In this document: positions 28,613 to 36,568 of the stretch, piece after piece
How positions within the stretch are numbered: the first letter of the stretch is position 1
Layout of the letters: each line of letters opens with the position of its first letter
NCBI RefSeq assembly: GCF_004001045.1
Contig: NZ_BIMK01000013.1
Location: 163,404-227,403, forward strand
DNA length: 64,000 bases
From: Paenibacillus chibensis
GTDB lineage: Bacteria; Bacillota; Bacilli; Paenibacillales; Paenibacillaceae
Reading direction: 5' to 3'
Made by a program: the position numbers and the translations under genes
The notes under the pieces: model-generated
What the model was told of the DNA's origin: nothing
What the model saw: the letters and a program-made list of their open reading frames with translations, nothing else
Databases searched by the model: none

Positions 28613-28951
28613 ATGAGTGTTGAAGTTAAAACGAAAAAGGAATCGGTAACCCAAGATCCAGGATGCTGTTCCAGCAATGAAATGGAGCGGAAGAGCCATC
28701 ATTCCGATAAAGAGAAAAGTAATATGATTTCAAGATTGAATCGTATTGAAGGTCAGATTCGAGGCATTAAGGGCCTCATTGAAAAAGACACCTATTGTGA
28801 TCAGATCGCTTCGGTTCAGTCCGCTTTAAACGGGGTGGGTAAGCTATTGCTGGAACATCATATGAAAAGCTGCGTCATCGATCGTATACAAGATGGCGAT
28901 ATCGAAGTACTGGATGAACTGTTAACCACGATGAATAAGTTGATGAAATAA
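28613..28951 (+). CDS. csoR: CsoR-family copper-sensing repressor
   Basis: A 112-aa DUF156/CsoR protein: RLNRIEGQIRGIKGLIEKDTYC, then a helix ending LLLEHHMKSCV. Candidate Cu(I) ligands are Cys62, His83 and Cys87. The His-x3-Cys spacing is standard, but Cys-to-His is 21 residues rather than the 25 of M. tuberculosis and B. subtilis CsoR. A ~35-residue N-terminal tail carries an extra Cys pair (DPGCCSSN). ATG 28613 is chosen because GGAAGG lies 8 nt upstream (GTG 28604 is possible). It is normally a repressor released from DNA by Cu(I). Four similar operators nearby, including its own, support it as regulator of the island. Confidence 0.88.
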   Translation: MSVEVKTKKESVTQDPGCCSSNEMERKSHHSDKEKSNMISRLNRIEGQIRGIKGLIEKDTYCDQIASVQSALNGVGKLLLEHHMKSCVIDRIQDGDIEVLDELLTTMNKLMK

Positions 28952-28960
28952 GTGAGTTTG

Positions 28961-28988
28961 AAGCAGCACTTGGAGCTGCTCTTTTTTT
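28961..28988 (+). terminator. Terminator after csoR
   Basis: AGCAGC-ACTTGGA-GCTGCT hairpin followed by CTTTTTTT. Confidence 0.8.
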
Positions 28989-28998
28989 GGGTCATCAT

Positions 28999-29019
28999 TA
29001 TAGGGTACCAGGGTACCCA
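28999..29019. promoter_or_regulatory. Additional operator-like element (site E)
   Basis: TATAGGGTACCAGGGTACCC lies between the csoR terminator and the copA promoter. It starts like sites B-D (TATAGGGTA) but is more symmetric. It could be a second CsoR binding site upstream of copA. Confidence 0.4.
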
Positions 29020-29038
29020 AAAAAATCGGAAAAACCTA

Positions 29039-29070
29039 TTGACTTAATATAGGGTACGGGGGTATGCTAA
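29039..29070 (+). promoter_or_regulatory. copA promoter with G-tract operator (site D)
   Basis: TTGACT (29039-29044), an 18-nt spacer containing TATAGGGTACGGGGG, then TATGCT (29063-29068), 95 bp before the copA start. The right half (ACGGGGGTATG) is what I recall from the B. subtilis copZA CsoR site; the left half differs (GGGTA rather than CCCTA). Confidence 0.65.
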
Positions 29071-29162
29071 AAACAAGAAGTTCAAGGGGATGCGAATACC
29101 TCGAAAATGAAAAGATAAATCAACGATATGAATTTGCCATAATCCAGTAGGAGTGATGAATC

Positions 29163-31598
29163 GTGGAAGCTCAGGCTAGAAACGAAAGTAAACAAACAAC
29201 CTTACAAATTACAGGTATGACATGCGCAGCATGCGCAAATCGAATTGAAAAAGGCTTGAACAAACTGGAAGGTGTTTCTTCAGCCAACGTCAATTTTGCT
29301 TTGGAAAAAGCCAGTGTAACCTATGATCCAGGCAGAGTCGGTGTTGATAAATTAGAGGAAACGATCAAGAAGCTGGGATACGACACTGCCAAAGAGGTGG
29401 TTAATTTTAACCTGGAAGGCATGACTTGCGCAGCCTGCGCAAATCGGATCGAAAAGGGATTACGTAAGCTTCCAGGCGTTACTCAGGCATCCGTCAATTT
29501 TGCCATGGAAACGGCAAGAGTGGAATATTCACCTGAAGATATATCGATCACTGAAATGCAAAATAAGGTAAGAGAGCTAGGTTATAAAGCAGTGACGAAG
29601 CAAGAGACAAAAGAAGCGGGTGACCACCGGAAACAAGAAATCAAGCATCAAAAACGACTTTTGCTGCTCTCGGCGATCTTATCCTTCCCGCTTCTCTGGA
29701 GCATGGTTGCACATTTTTCGTTTACCTCTTGGATCTACATGCCGGATATCTTGATGAATCCATGGTTTCAGCTCATCTTAGCGACACCGGTTCAGTTTTA
29801 TGTAGGCAAACAGTTCTATGTCGGCGCCTATAAAGCACTGCGAAATGGAAGTGCGAATATGGACGTGTTGGTATCATTAGGAACGTCAGCCGCTTATTTT
29901 TACAGCCTCTACCTGACGTTGGAATGGTTCGTTGCAGGTGGCAGCGTTCATCATGGTCCATCCTTGTATTATGAGACCAGTGCGATTTTGATCACGTTGG
30001 TTATCATGGGTAAATTGTTTGAATCACTCGCCAAAGGCCGTACCTCAGAGGCCATCAAATCCTTAATGGGACTTCAAGCCAAGACCGCGCTCGTTGTGCG
30101 CGATGGCCAAGAGATGACGATGTCGGTCGATGAAGTCATTACGGGTGACATTGTTCTCGTTCGTCCCGGTGATAAAGTACCTGTAGATGGTTTAGTGCTC
30201 GAAGGAACCTCTTCCGTTGACGAATCCATGCTGACAGGCGAGAGCTTGCCGGTGGAGAAGAAAGCTGGAGATACGGTGATCGGAGCGACCATCAATAAGA
30301 ATGGTATGCTCCGCATTCAAGCTACGAAGGTCGGTAAAGAAACGGCACTGGCGCAGATTATCAAGGTTGTAGAAGAGGCACAAGGTTCTAAAGCCCCTAT
30401 TCAGCGGGTGGCAGATATAATTTCGGGTATTTTCGTTCCGATTGTTGTAGGGATTGCAATTGTAGCTTTCCTGGTTTGGTTCTTCTTCGTAACACCAGGT
30501 GCGTTTGCAGAAGCTTTGGAAAAAGCGATAGCCATACTTGTCATTGCCTGCCCGTGTGCTCTCGGCCTGGCTACCCCGACATCCATTATGGCTGGTTCCG
30601 GGCGAGCAGCAGAGCTGGGGATATTGTTCAAAGGTGGAGAACACCTGGAGCAGACCCATAAGATTGACGCGATCATCCTGGATAAAACCGGAACAGTCAC
30701 CAAAGGTAAACCTGAACTGACCGATGTAATCACTGAAGGTGATGAAGAAGAGTTTCTGAGACTTGTTGGTGCTGCCGAAAGAAACTCGGAGCATCCTTTG
30801 GCTGAAGCGATTGTGGCAGGAATCCTGGAACGCCAAGTCACGCTTTCTGGAACGGAAGAATTTGAAGCGATCCCTGGATACGGAATTAAAGCTGTAGTTG
30901 AAGGTAGAGAATTGCTGATCGGCACACGTCGTTTAATGGAAATGTATGGAGTTAAAGCAATGCAAGCTTATGAAACGATGTCCCATCTCGAGGAAACCGG
31001 TAAAACCGCAATGCTTGTTGCAATCGAAAACCGATATGCGGGTATGGTCGCGGTGGCCGACACCATTAAAGAAACCTCGAAGGAAGCTGTCAGCCGATTA
31101 AAAGAAATGGGAATTCAGGTCATTATGATTACCGGGGATAATGAGCGCACCGCTAAAGCGATCGCGGCTCAGGTTGGAATAGATCATATACGCGCTGAAG
31201 TCCTTCCTGAAGGAAAGGCAGAGGAAGTTAAAGCACTTCAAGCACAAGGAAAAACCGTTGCAATGGTTGGGGATGGCATCAATGATGCACCGGCCTTGGC
31301 CACAGCAGATATCGGGATGGCCATTGGAACGGGGACCGACGTTGCGATGGAAGCCGCCGACGTTACCCTCATGCGTGGTGACTTAACAAGCATTCCAGAC
31401 GCGATCTATATGAGCCGTAAAACGATGAGGAACATTCGGCAAAACCTGTTTTGGGCTCTAGGTTATAACACGCTTGGTATTCCGATTGCAGCCATCGGGT
31501 TGTTGGCACCATGGGTCGCAGGAGCGGCAATGGCTCTAAGCTCCGTCTCTGTCGTCCTGAATGCACTTCGACTGCAAAGGGTCAAAATAAAGGGCTAA
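29163..31598 (+). CDS. copA: CopA: Cu(I)-exporting P1B-type ATPase
   Basis: 811 aa. Two N-terminal heavy-metal-associated domains each carry [15 protein letters not shown] (Cys21/24 and a second pair near residue 91). The ATPase core has eight expected TM helices, the TGES actuator motif ([11 protein letters not shown]), the Cu-site [12 protein letters not shown] (Cys463, Cys465), the phosphorylation motif [11 protein letters not shown] (Asp507), HP in NSEHPLAEA, and [10 protein letters not shown]. It pumps Cu(I) out of the cytosol. The GTG start has AGTAGGAGTGATG upstream. It is followed by copZ after 50 nt. Confidence 0.96.
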   Translation: MEAQARNESKQTTLQITGMTCAACANRIEKGLNKLEGVSSANVNFALEKASVTYDPGRVGVDKLEETIKKLGYDTAKEVVNFNLEGMTCAACANRIEKGLRKLPGVTQASVNFAMETARVEYSPEDISITEMQNKVRELGYKAVTKQETKEAGDHRKQEIKHQKRLLLLSAILSFPLLWSMVAHFSFTSWIYMPDILMNPWFQLILATPVQFYVGKQFYVGAYKALRNGSANMDVLVSLGTSAAYFYSLYLTLEWFVAGGSVHHGPSLYYETSAILITLVIMGKLFESLAKGRTSEAIKSLMGLQAKTALVVRDGQEMTMSVDEVITGDIVLVRPGDKVPVDGLVLEGTSSVDESMLTGESLPVEKKAGDTVIGATINKNGMLRIQATKVGKETALAQIIKVVEEAQGSKAPIQRVADIISGIFVPIVVGIAIVAFLVWFFFVTPGAFAEALEKAIAILVIACPCALGLATPTSIMAGSGRAAELGILFKGGEHLEQTHKIDAIILDKTGTVTKGKPELTDVITEGDEEEFLRLVGAAERNSEHPLAEAIVAGILERQVTLSGTEEFEAIPGYGIKAVVEGRELLIGTRRLMEMYGVKAMQAYETMSHLEETGKTAMLVAIENRYAGMVAVADTIKETSKEAVSRLKEMGIQVIMITGDNERTAKAIAAQVGIDHIRAEVLPEGKAEEVKALQAQGKTVAMVGDGINDAPALATADIGMAIGTGTDVAMEAADVTLMRGDLTSIPDAIYMSRKTMRNIRQNLFWALGYNTLGIPIAAIGLLAPWVAGAAMALSSVSVVLNALRLQRVKIKG

Positions 31599-31648
31599 GA
31601 GATGACGTTTTAACGAATACAATCGATCGATTGAAAGGAGGTGATCTC

Positions 31649-31852
31649 ATGCAAGAAGCAAGCATTCGAGTGCAGGGTATGACTTGCCGTTCATGCATTC
31701 AAAAAATCGAAGGTGCTCTTGATCCTATGGTTGTTGAGGGCAAAGTTCATTTTGACCAGGGCACTGTACAAGTAACATATGATGAATCTAAAACAAAACT
31801 GGCGGATATTAAGGATGTGATCCGAGGCAAGGGTTATGCAGTCATTGACTAA
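31649..31852 (+). CDS. copZ: CopZ: copper chaperone
   Basis: A 67-aa single HMA domain: RVQGMTCRSCIQKIEGAL gives the Cu(I)-binding CxxC, followed by the beta-alpha-beta pattern ending IRGKGYAVID. It delivers Cu(I) to CopA. The start follows GAAAGGAGGTG. Typical CopZ order is before or after copA; here it is after, with a third gene close behind. Confidence 0.92.
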   Translation: MQEASIRVQGMTCRSCIQKIEGALDPMVVEGKVHFDQGTVQVTYDESKTKLADIKDVIRGKGYAVID

Positions 31853-31870
31853 AAATAAGGGGATGAAGGT

Positions 31871-32113
31871 ATGACGGCAGTAAAAATCTATACCATTCCA
31901 ACATGTAGTGATTGCACCTTCGCCAAGCGTTACTTCAAGGAACACAACATTTCATATGAAGATTACAATTGTGATGAAAACCCCGATTATGCTGTCGAAG
32001 TAAAAAATCTAACAGGGAAACAAATCGTCCCAACCATCGTCATTGGTGATCAGGTGTTCATCGGCTTCGCAGAGAATCTGAATGTAATTAGTGAATTATT
32101 GAAAATCCAATAA
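31871..32113 (+). CDS. Glutaredoxin/NrdH-like protein
   Basis: An 80-aa thioredoxin-fold protein with the dithiol motif PTCSDCTFAKRYF, the cis-Pro loop IVPTIVIGDQ and GFAENLN. It lies 18 nt behind copZ, so it is in the copA-copZ transcript. It may keep copper-binding cysteines reduced or relay copper or thiols; the copper link is positional inference. Confidence 0.87.
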   Translation: MTAVKIYTIPTCSDCTFAKRYFKEHNISYEDYNCDENPDYAVEVKNLTGKQIVPTIVIGDQVFIGFAENLNVISELLKIQ

Positions 32114-32163
32114 GTAAAAGGCATACAAAAGATAATTGTCGGGTGACAAGCACATAGATACTT

Positions 32164-32192
32164 AAAAGTCGCGTAATTGCGGCTTTTTTTTG
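32164..32192 (+). terminator. Terminator of the copA-copZ-glutaredoxin operon
   Basis: AAGTCGC-GTAATT-GCGGCTT hairpin followed by a run of Ts. Confidence 0.8.
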
Positions 32193-32343
32193 TTTTACGT
32201 AAATAGGAAGGTTTTCAAGCATATTTATGTTGTGTACCTAACTCAAACAGTATCATTTTTTGACATGATTAAAGACTATTATAAACCCATCAAGAGGAAA
32301 AAGACTGCTCATTTTAAATCAATGTGAAAGGAAGGGATCAAGG

Positions 32344-32793
32344 ATGAAAACAAATGGAAAAATGATTGCTTATTGGACAGTCACATCACTACTCGCAATA
32401 TCTATAACGTTAAGTGGAATCGGTCAACTGTTGCGATATGGAGGAAATGTCGAGTTAGTGACCCATATTGGATTTCCATTATACGTGACGAACATTCTAG
32501 GGAGTTGGAAGATTCTTGGAGTCATTGCGATCCTCATGCCAGGTTTTCCGCGACTTAAGGAATGGGCTCACGCCGGCATTTTCTTCTTAATGACGGGTGC
32601 AGCTTTATCTCATCTTTTTGCTAACGATTATGGCGATTACGGATTTAATATGATCCTTCCGTTATTCTATGCTGCACTTAACATCGCTTCATGGTCACTG
32701 AGACCACAAAGCCGAATCTTAGGAAGTTTACCTGGCAATACTGAAAAACGCCAAAAAAAACAAAGATCCGTTTCCTCGTCAAACTTTCTTTGA
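32344..32793 (+). CDS. DoxX-like membrane protein
   Basis: 149 aa with four hydrophobic segments. The sequence TLSGIGQLLRYGG...GFPLYVTNILGSWKILGVIAIL...KEWAHAGIFFLMTGAALSH fits the DoxX-like family of small four-TM proteins, some of which act in redox or thiosulfate metabolism. The basic tail (EKRQKKQRS) is cytosolic. The SD is GAAAGGAAGG. Its role in the island is unknown. Confidence 0.75.
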   Translation: MKTNGKMIAYWTVTSLLAISITLSGIGQLLRYGGNVELVTHIGFPLYVTNILGSWKILGVIAILMPGFPRLKEWAHAGIFFLMTGAALSHLFANDYGDYGFNMILPLFYAALNIASWSLRPQSRILGSLPGNTEKRQKKQRSVSSSNFL

Positions 32794-32944
32794 TCTTGTC
32801 AAACCATGGAATGAGTTGGAACAAGAAGAAAACAAGGACATTTATCTTACCTAGAAATGGAATCGGAGTTGAGTTAAGATTATGATGTCGCATTAAAAAA
32901 AGGCCGTTATTGTAAAGAGCAATTGGAAAAGGGGTTTTGAATCA

Positions 32945-33169
32945 ATGAATAGCAATATTATTTGGGGGATCGTATTATTAGCGCTGAGTTTGTTTCTTAA
33001 GCCATTATTGGCGATTGTGGGGCTGAATGAAAGGTTGTTCGGATTGCACTGGCAAGGCGAAACTGTGTTTTCATTGAGTCCATTCTTAGTTCGGATTATT
33101 CTAGCAGTAATTGGGATTATCATGTTAATCATCGGCAGTATGCAAGTTGCAAAGCAGAAGAATAAATAG
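32945..33169 (+). CDS. Small two-TM membrane protein
   Basis: 74 aa with two hydrophobic helices (IIWGIVLLALSLFLKPLLAIVG and FLVRIILAVIGIIMLIIGSM) and a lysine-rich end. I do not recognise it. The SD is weak (GGAAAAGGGG) but placed correctly. Confidence 0.6.
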   Translation: MNSNIIWGIVLLALSLFLKPLLAIVGLNERLFGLHWQGETVFSLSPFLVRIILAVIGIIMLIIGSMQVAKQKNK

Positions 33170-33246
33170 TTGAAAGGATAGAGAGCACAACAATTGATTT
33201 TGCTACAAAATTGGATTTGTCGAGGGATAAGAACATGGTCCCATTG

Positions 33247-33320
33247 AAAGTCGCTATTTTAGCAACTTTTTTATTTTATCGCTCAAGTTCTTGTCCCGAG
33301 CCTAGGACAAGAACTTTTTT
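33247..33320 (+). terminator. Two consecutive terminators closing the island cargo
   Basis: The first hairpin is AAGTCGCTATTTTAGCAACTT plus Ts (33247-33273). The second is AAGTTCTTGTCC/GGACAAGAACTT plus TTTT (33285-33320), a perfect 12-bp stem. They separate the small membrane gene from xerS. Confidence 0.8.
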
Positions 33321-33382
33321 GAGTCTTAGCATACGTGGCTGAACAACCGGGATAGAAAGACCGCAGCTAGCAATGCATTATA

Positions 33383-33409
33383 ATTACGTAAAATAATAAT
33401 TTGACGAAT
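33383..33409. other. Candidate Xer-type recombination site
   Basis: An imperfect inverted repeat, CGTAAAAT-AATA-ATTTGACG (7 of 8 arm positions pair), lies 45-70 bp upstream of the XerS-type recombinase gene. In streptococci and lactococci the dif site of XerS is directly beside xerS. The sequence itself does not obviously match the streptococcal site from memory, so this rests on position and symmetry. Confidence 0.3.
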
Positions 33410-33453
33410 AACTAATGAATATTATATTATTATATTATAAGGAGGTTCTGATT

Positions 33454-34524
33454 ATGGATAAAAGCATAAAATCACATTACATGAATAGGATTGACGATAA
33501 ATTAACCGAGTTACCTTGGTACGTCACTGAATACATAGATAGCCGTAAACGCAAATTGTCGCATACAACGCTCCTGAATTATTGTCACGATTACATTATC
33601 TTTTTTGATTGGCTCGTTTCGGAGAAATTTTCGGCAGCAACCCGTAAAGAAGTTTCATTAACCTCATTAGAAAGTTTAACGGTTCGTGAGGTTGAAAATT
33701 TTTTGTCGTTTTTGGAGTATCAACTTGGCAATACCAAATACACTATTAACCGCAAGCTGTCTGCGTTAAAATCACTGTTTGATTATTTGCAAAATAAAGC
33801 GGAAACTTCGGATTTAAAGCCATATATCCTGCGGAATGTCATGGCCAAAATCGAATTTAACTCTGTTAATGAAACCCAGGAAACGATCGCTAACCGCATT
33901 GAAGGCAAAATACTCCGTGAAGACGATTTTGAATTGTTCCGACAATTTGTCGCGCATGATTATGGGGTGCAGAATATATCTAACCTTAGAATATTTCGTT
34001 TTCATGAATTTAATCGTGAACGGGATACGGCGATTGTATCATTGATCCTGGGATCCGGGCTAAGATTGTCTGAAGTAGCAGGAATCAACGTTGAAGATTT
34101 GGATGTGAATAAAGGTTTGGTTCGTGTATTGCGTAAAGGCAATAAAGAGCAATATGTTTATTTTAGCCAACAAGCATTGCTTGATTTGGAAAATTACCTG
34201 AAGATCAGAGAAACGCGTTACAAAGCGGAAAAATCCGATAATTATTTGTTTATAGCAGCGCCAATCGGTCGTAAAGGAAAAAGCCGGCGGTTAACACCAA
34301 GATCAATTGAGAAGTTAATTGAAAAGTACGCTGCAGCTTTTGGAAAGCCGGCGTTGACGGTGCATTCCTTAAGACACTCCTTTGCGACACGGTACCACCT
34401 GGAGAATAACGATGTACCGCGATTAAAAAATCAATTGGGGCATTCATCGATACAGACGACCATGATTTATACACACTTAACAGATGAAGAGATGAGAAAT
34501 GCAGTGAATAATATGGACCGGTAA
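33454..34524 (+). CDS. xerS: XerS-type tyrosine recombinase
   Basis: 356 aa, the length of streptococcal XerS. An N-terminal SAM-like domain (ATLLNYCHDYIIFFDWLV-type region, ~20-130) precedes the catalytic domain. The catalytic set is complete: Arg204 (GSGLRLSE), Lys228 (VLRKGNK), His304-x2-Arg307 (VHSLRHSF), His330 (QLGHSSI) and Tyr339 (MIYTHL). ATG 33454 has AAGGAGG; an earlier in-frame ATG at 33415 does not. A stand-alone XerS at the edge of an AT-rich cargo region could be chromosome-dimer resolution or integration machinery; both are possible. Confidence 0.85.
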   Translation: MDKSIKSHYMNRIDDKLTELPWYVTEYIDSRKRKLSHTTLLNYCHDYIIFFDWLVSEKFSAATRKEVSLTSLESLTVREVENFLSFLEYQLGNTKYTINRKLSALKSLFDYLQNKAETSDLKPYILRNVMAKIEFNSVNETQETIANRIEGKILREDDFELFRQFVAHDYGVQNISNLRIFRFHEFNRERDTAIVSLILGSGLRLSEVAGINVEDLDVNKGLVRVLRKGNKEQYVYFSQQALLDLENYLKIRETRYKAEKSDNYLFIAAPIGRKGKSRRLTPRSIEKLIEKYAAAFGKPALTVHSLRHSFATRYHLENNDVPRLKNQLGHSSIQTTMIYTHLTDEEMRNAVNNMDR

Positions 34525-34751
34525 AACCGTGCTGTTATGCGGTTTTCTTCATACATAATCACAAAACTCATATTTTGTACATATGTTATTGTTGAGCAAG
34601 GAAGAAAGCCGAGAATCTTGTCTTTGGCATGATGGATCTGGCCCACTTGATGATTCAAAAAAAGGTACATGATAACCGCTAACATCAATTGTATTGCAAT
34701 GACTTTAACGACGATGGATTTCCACTCCGGATTACGGACAACATCAAGCAT
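34467..34751 (-). pseudogene. Truncated sensor histidine kinase (N-terminus only)
   Basis: The frame starts 4 bp past the stop of the response regulator gene and reads MLDVVRNPEWKSIVVKV followed by a TM segment (IAIQLMLAVIMYLFL) and NHQVGQIHHA, the usual start of a BceS/VanS-like membrane kinase. From about 34626 the reading frame continues into sequence with no kinase character (KDKILGFLPCSTI) and into the 3' end of xerS on the other strand. HAMP, HisKA and ATPase parts are gone. This looks like a kinase gene cut by the event that placed xerS here. Confidence 0.6.
34523..34548 (+). terminator. Terminator after xerS
   Basis: AAAACCG-TGCTGTTATG-CGGTTTT short hairpin directly at the xerS stop. 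Confidence 0.6.
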
Positions 34752-34754
34752 AGC

Positions 34755-35450
34755 TCATCGCCCTGTGACATCTGTATTCCATTTGTATCCGACTCCTCGA
34801 ACGGTAATAATATATTTTGGCGCAGCAGGAATATCTTCAATCTTCTCTCTCAACCTTCGGATATGGACCGAAAGGGTGTTATCATCAATGAATTCTCCCG
34901 ACATGTCCCACAGGTGGTTAAGAATGGTGCTTCTGCTGCAAATTTGTTTGGGATGAGTCATTAACATCAATAGCAGCCGATATTCCATTCCGGTTAACAA
35001 AAGCTCCTGATTGTGTTTAAGAACCGTTCCTTCAAGAACCCGGACCTCAATATCGTCGGATACCCATCTATGCACTTCGACCTTAGGCTTGTGATTACGC
35101 CGTAATACGGCTTTCATTCTGGAGAGGAGTTCTTTGGTACGGATCGGTTTGGTCATATAATCATCCGCTCCCAAGTCTAGACCGGCAACAACGTTCGCCT
35201 CCTCGTCCAAAGCCGTCAAGAATATGATTGGAACCTGAGACGATTCCCGGATTTCCCTGCACAGGCTATACCCTGAGCCATCGGGTAAATTGACATCTAA
35301 CAAGATTAAATCGAAGGCAGCTGTCTTTCGTGCTTGTCTGGCTTCTTCCAAGCTGCCGCTAACCATTACTGTATATCCTTCACTCGTTAAGGTATATTCG
35401 ATACCAAATACCAAATTTTCATCATCTTCAACCAGTAAAATTCGATTCAT
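34755..35450 (-). CDS. OmpR/PhoB-family response regulator (orphaned)
   Basis: 231 aa: a receiver domain with LLVEDDENL, phospho-Asp52 in LLDVNLPDGSG and Lys in DDYMTKPIRTKE, and a winged helix ending TVRGVGYKWN. ATG 35450 follows TGAGGTG; ATG 35462 is too close to any SD. Its partner kinase gene immediately downstream is truncated, so the regulator may be cross-phosphorylated or inactive. The target is unknown. Confidence 0.9.
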   Translation of the reverse strand: MNRILLVEDDENLVFGIEYTLTSEGYTVMVSGSLEEARQARKTAAFDLILLDVNLPDGSGYSLCREIRESSQVPIIFLTALDEEANVVAGLDLGADDYMTKPIRTKELLSRMKAVLRRNHKPKVEVHRWVSDDIEVRVLEGTVLKHNQELLLTGMEYRLLLMLMTHPKQICSRSTILNHLWDMSGEFIDDNTLSVHIRRLREKIEDIPAAPKYIITVRGVGYKWNTDVTGR

Positions 35451-35504
35451 TGCGCACCTCATTTTAGCTTAGGACTGCTATTATAGAAAGCTTGCCCGTT
35501 ATCC

Positions 35505-35516
35505 CGTGAAAGCTTT
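35505..35516. promoter_or_regulatory. Partial palindrome GTGAAAGCTTTT
   Basis: Shares GTGAAAGCTTT with the perfect palindrome at 35756; it lies 55 bp upstream of the response regulator start. Confidence 0.3.
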
Positions 35517-35597
35517 TCTATATCATTTTACATCATTTAAGCGTAATGTTTCAGGTCGGTCCATTATGAAGAGCCTATTGCGGCGTGAAGGCAAAGC

Positions 35598-35625
35598 AAA
35601 AAAGCCGCTAAATATTAGCGACTTT
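35598..35625 (-). terminator. Minus-strand terminator downstream of the TetR gene
   Basis: On the minus strand, AGTCGCTAATATTTAGCGGCT forms a hairpin followed by TTTTT. The 35451-35845 gap otherwise contains only the palindromes listed here. Confidence 0.65.
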
Positions 35626-35755
35626 CAACGAGACCATGTTCGCGTCCCCCGATATCATCACATCGTTCAGACTTGGTTTGAAATAATACGATTCCTATTA
35701 TGAATAGTACTCTAACATCATGATTTATTCATAAACAATAACCAGCATTGGCCCA

Positions 35756-35769
35756 GTGAAAGCTTTCAC
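35756..35769. promoter_or_regulatory. Perfect palindrome GTGAAAGCTTTCAC
   Basis: A 14-bp perfect palindrome 77 bp past the TetR gene, with a partial second copy 250 bp away. This is a possible operator for the TetR protein or the response regulator. Confidence 0.35.
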
Positions 35770-35845
35770 GCCGGGATTCAAGATAAATTTGTCTCAATTG
35801 TGGATAATCTGCGCTGCTCTGTTCTCTAATGTTCATCGGCATCCC

Positions 35846-36421
35846 TTATCCTTTAGAAGACGCTATGATTAACTTTGCCTGGGTTTTGCCTGCCAATAAT
35901 AAATCGTCACTGAGCTTCGGATCACTAACCGCGCGTGCCAAAGCAACAGTACCGACCATACTGCTTACCAACGCATACCCGGTAGAGGCATCGACTTTTG
36001 CCATATCGGTAATAAACTCCAAAAATCGCTTGAATTCACGGGTGTAGGCATTCCGAATCTCCTCAGATAATTGCGAAATCTCTCCTGACAGTGCAGGAAG
36101 TATACAGCCGATTTCCGTCTGATCCCGATGAACAGAGCTTAAATAAAATTCAATTACGGACTGTATTTTCGGCTGGTCTTCGTGCTTGTCAGCTACCTTT
36201 TTCAAAAGCTCGATCGTATCACTAATGGCAAAATGACATGCCTCAATAACAAGCTGATCTTTGTTTTCAAAATGGGAGTAAAATCCCCCATGTGTCAGTC
36301 CGGCACCTTTCATGATGTATGGCAGGCTGATGTTACGAACTCCATGAGTACGGAATGCCTTGGCGGCACTTGTAATGATATGTTTTCTGACTTTTAACTT
36401 ATGTCCTTCAGGATAAGGCAA
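35846..36421 (-). CDS. TetR-family regulator
   Basis: 191 aa. The N-terminal HTH (KHIITSAAKAFRTHGVRNISLPYIMKGAGLTHGGFYSHFENKDQLV, residues ~11-56) is typical of TetR; the C-terminal ligand domain contains GCILPALSGE and a helix rich in small residues, as in the AcrR/TetR_C_6-like group. The TTG start at 36421 lies downstream of GAAGGAGGGG. No obvious target enzyme gene is adjacent. Confidence 0.88.
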   Translation of the reverse strand: MPYPEGHKLKVRKHIITSAAKAFRTHGVRNISLPYIMKGAGLTHGGFYSHFENKDQLVIEACHFAISDTIELLKKVADKHEDQPKIQSVIEFYLSSVHRDQTEIGCILPALSGEISQLSEEIRNAYTREFKRFLEFITDMAKVDASTGYALVSSMVGTVALARAVSDPKLSDDLLLAGKTQAKLIIASSKG

Positions 36422-36568
36422 GCCTCTTCCCCTCCTTCGCCTTGATCTGTTAAAATATTATAATCATCATATTAACTGGTGTCAATTTGCCCAAAAAGGC
36501 TCATTGATTTTTTCAATCAAGACAGACTGAAGGGAATTTGCAGTACATTTCATAAAGAGGTGAAAAAA

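Noticed and set aside
32894..33132. Minus-strand frame opposite the 74-aa small membrane protein
   Set aside because: Low-complexity Asn/Ile-rich antisense; the plus-strand frame has a correctly placed SD and two TM helices.
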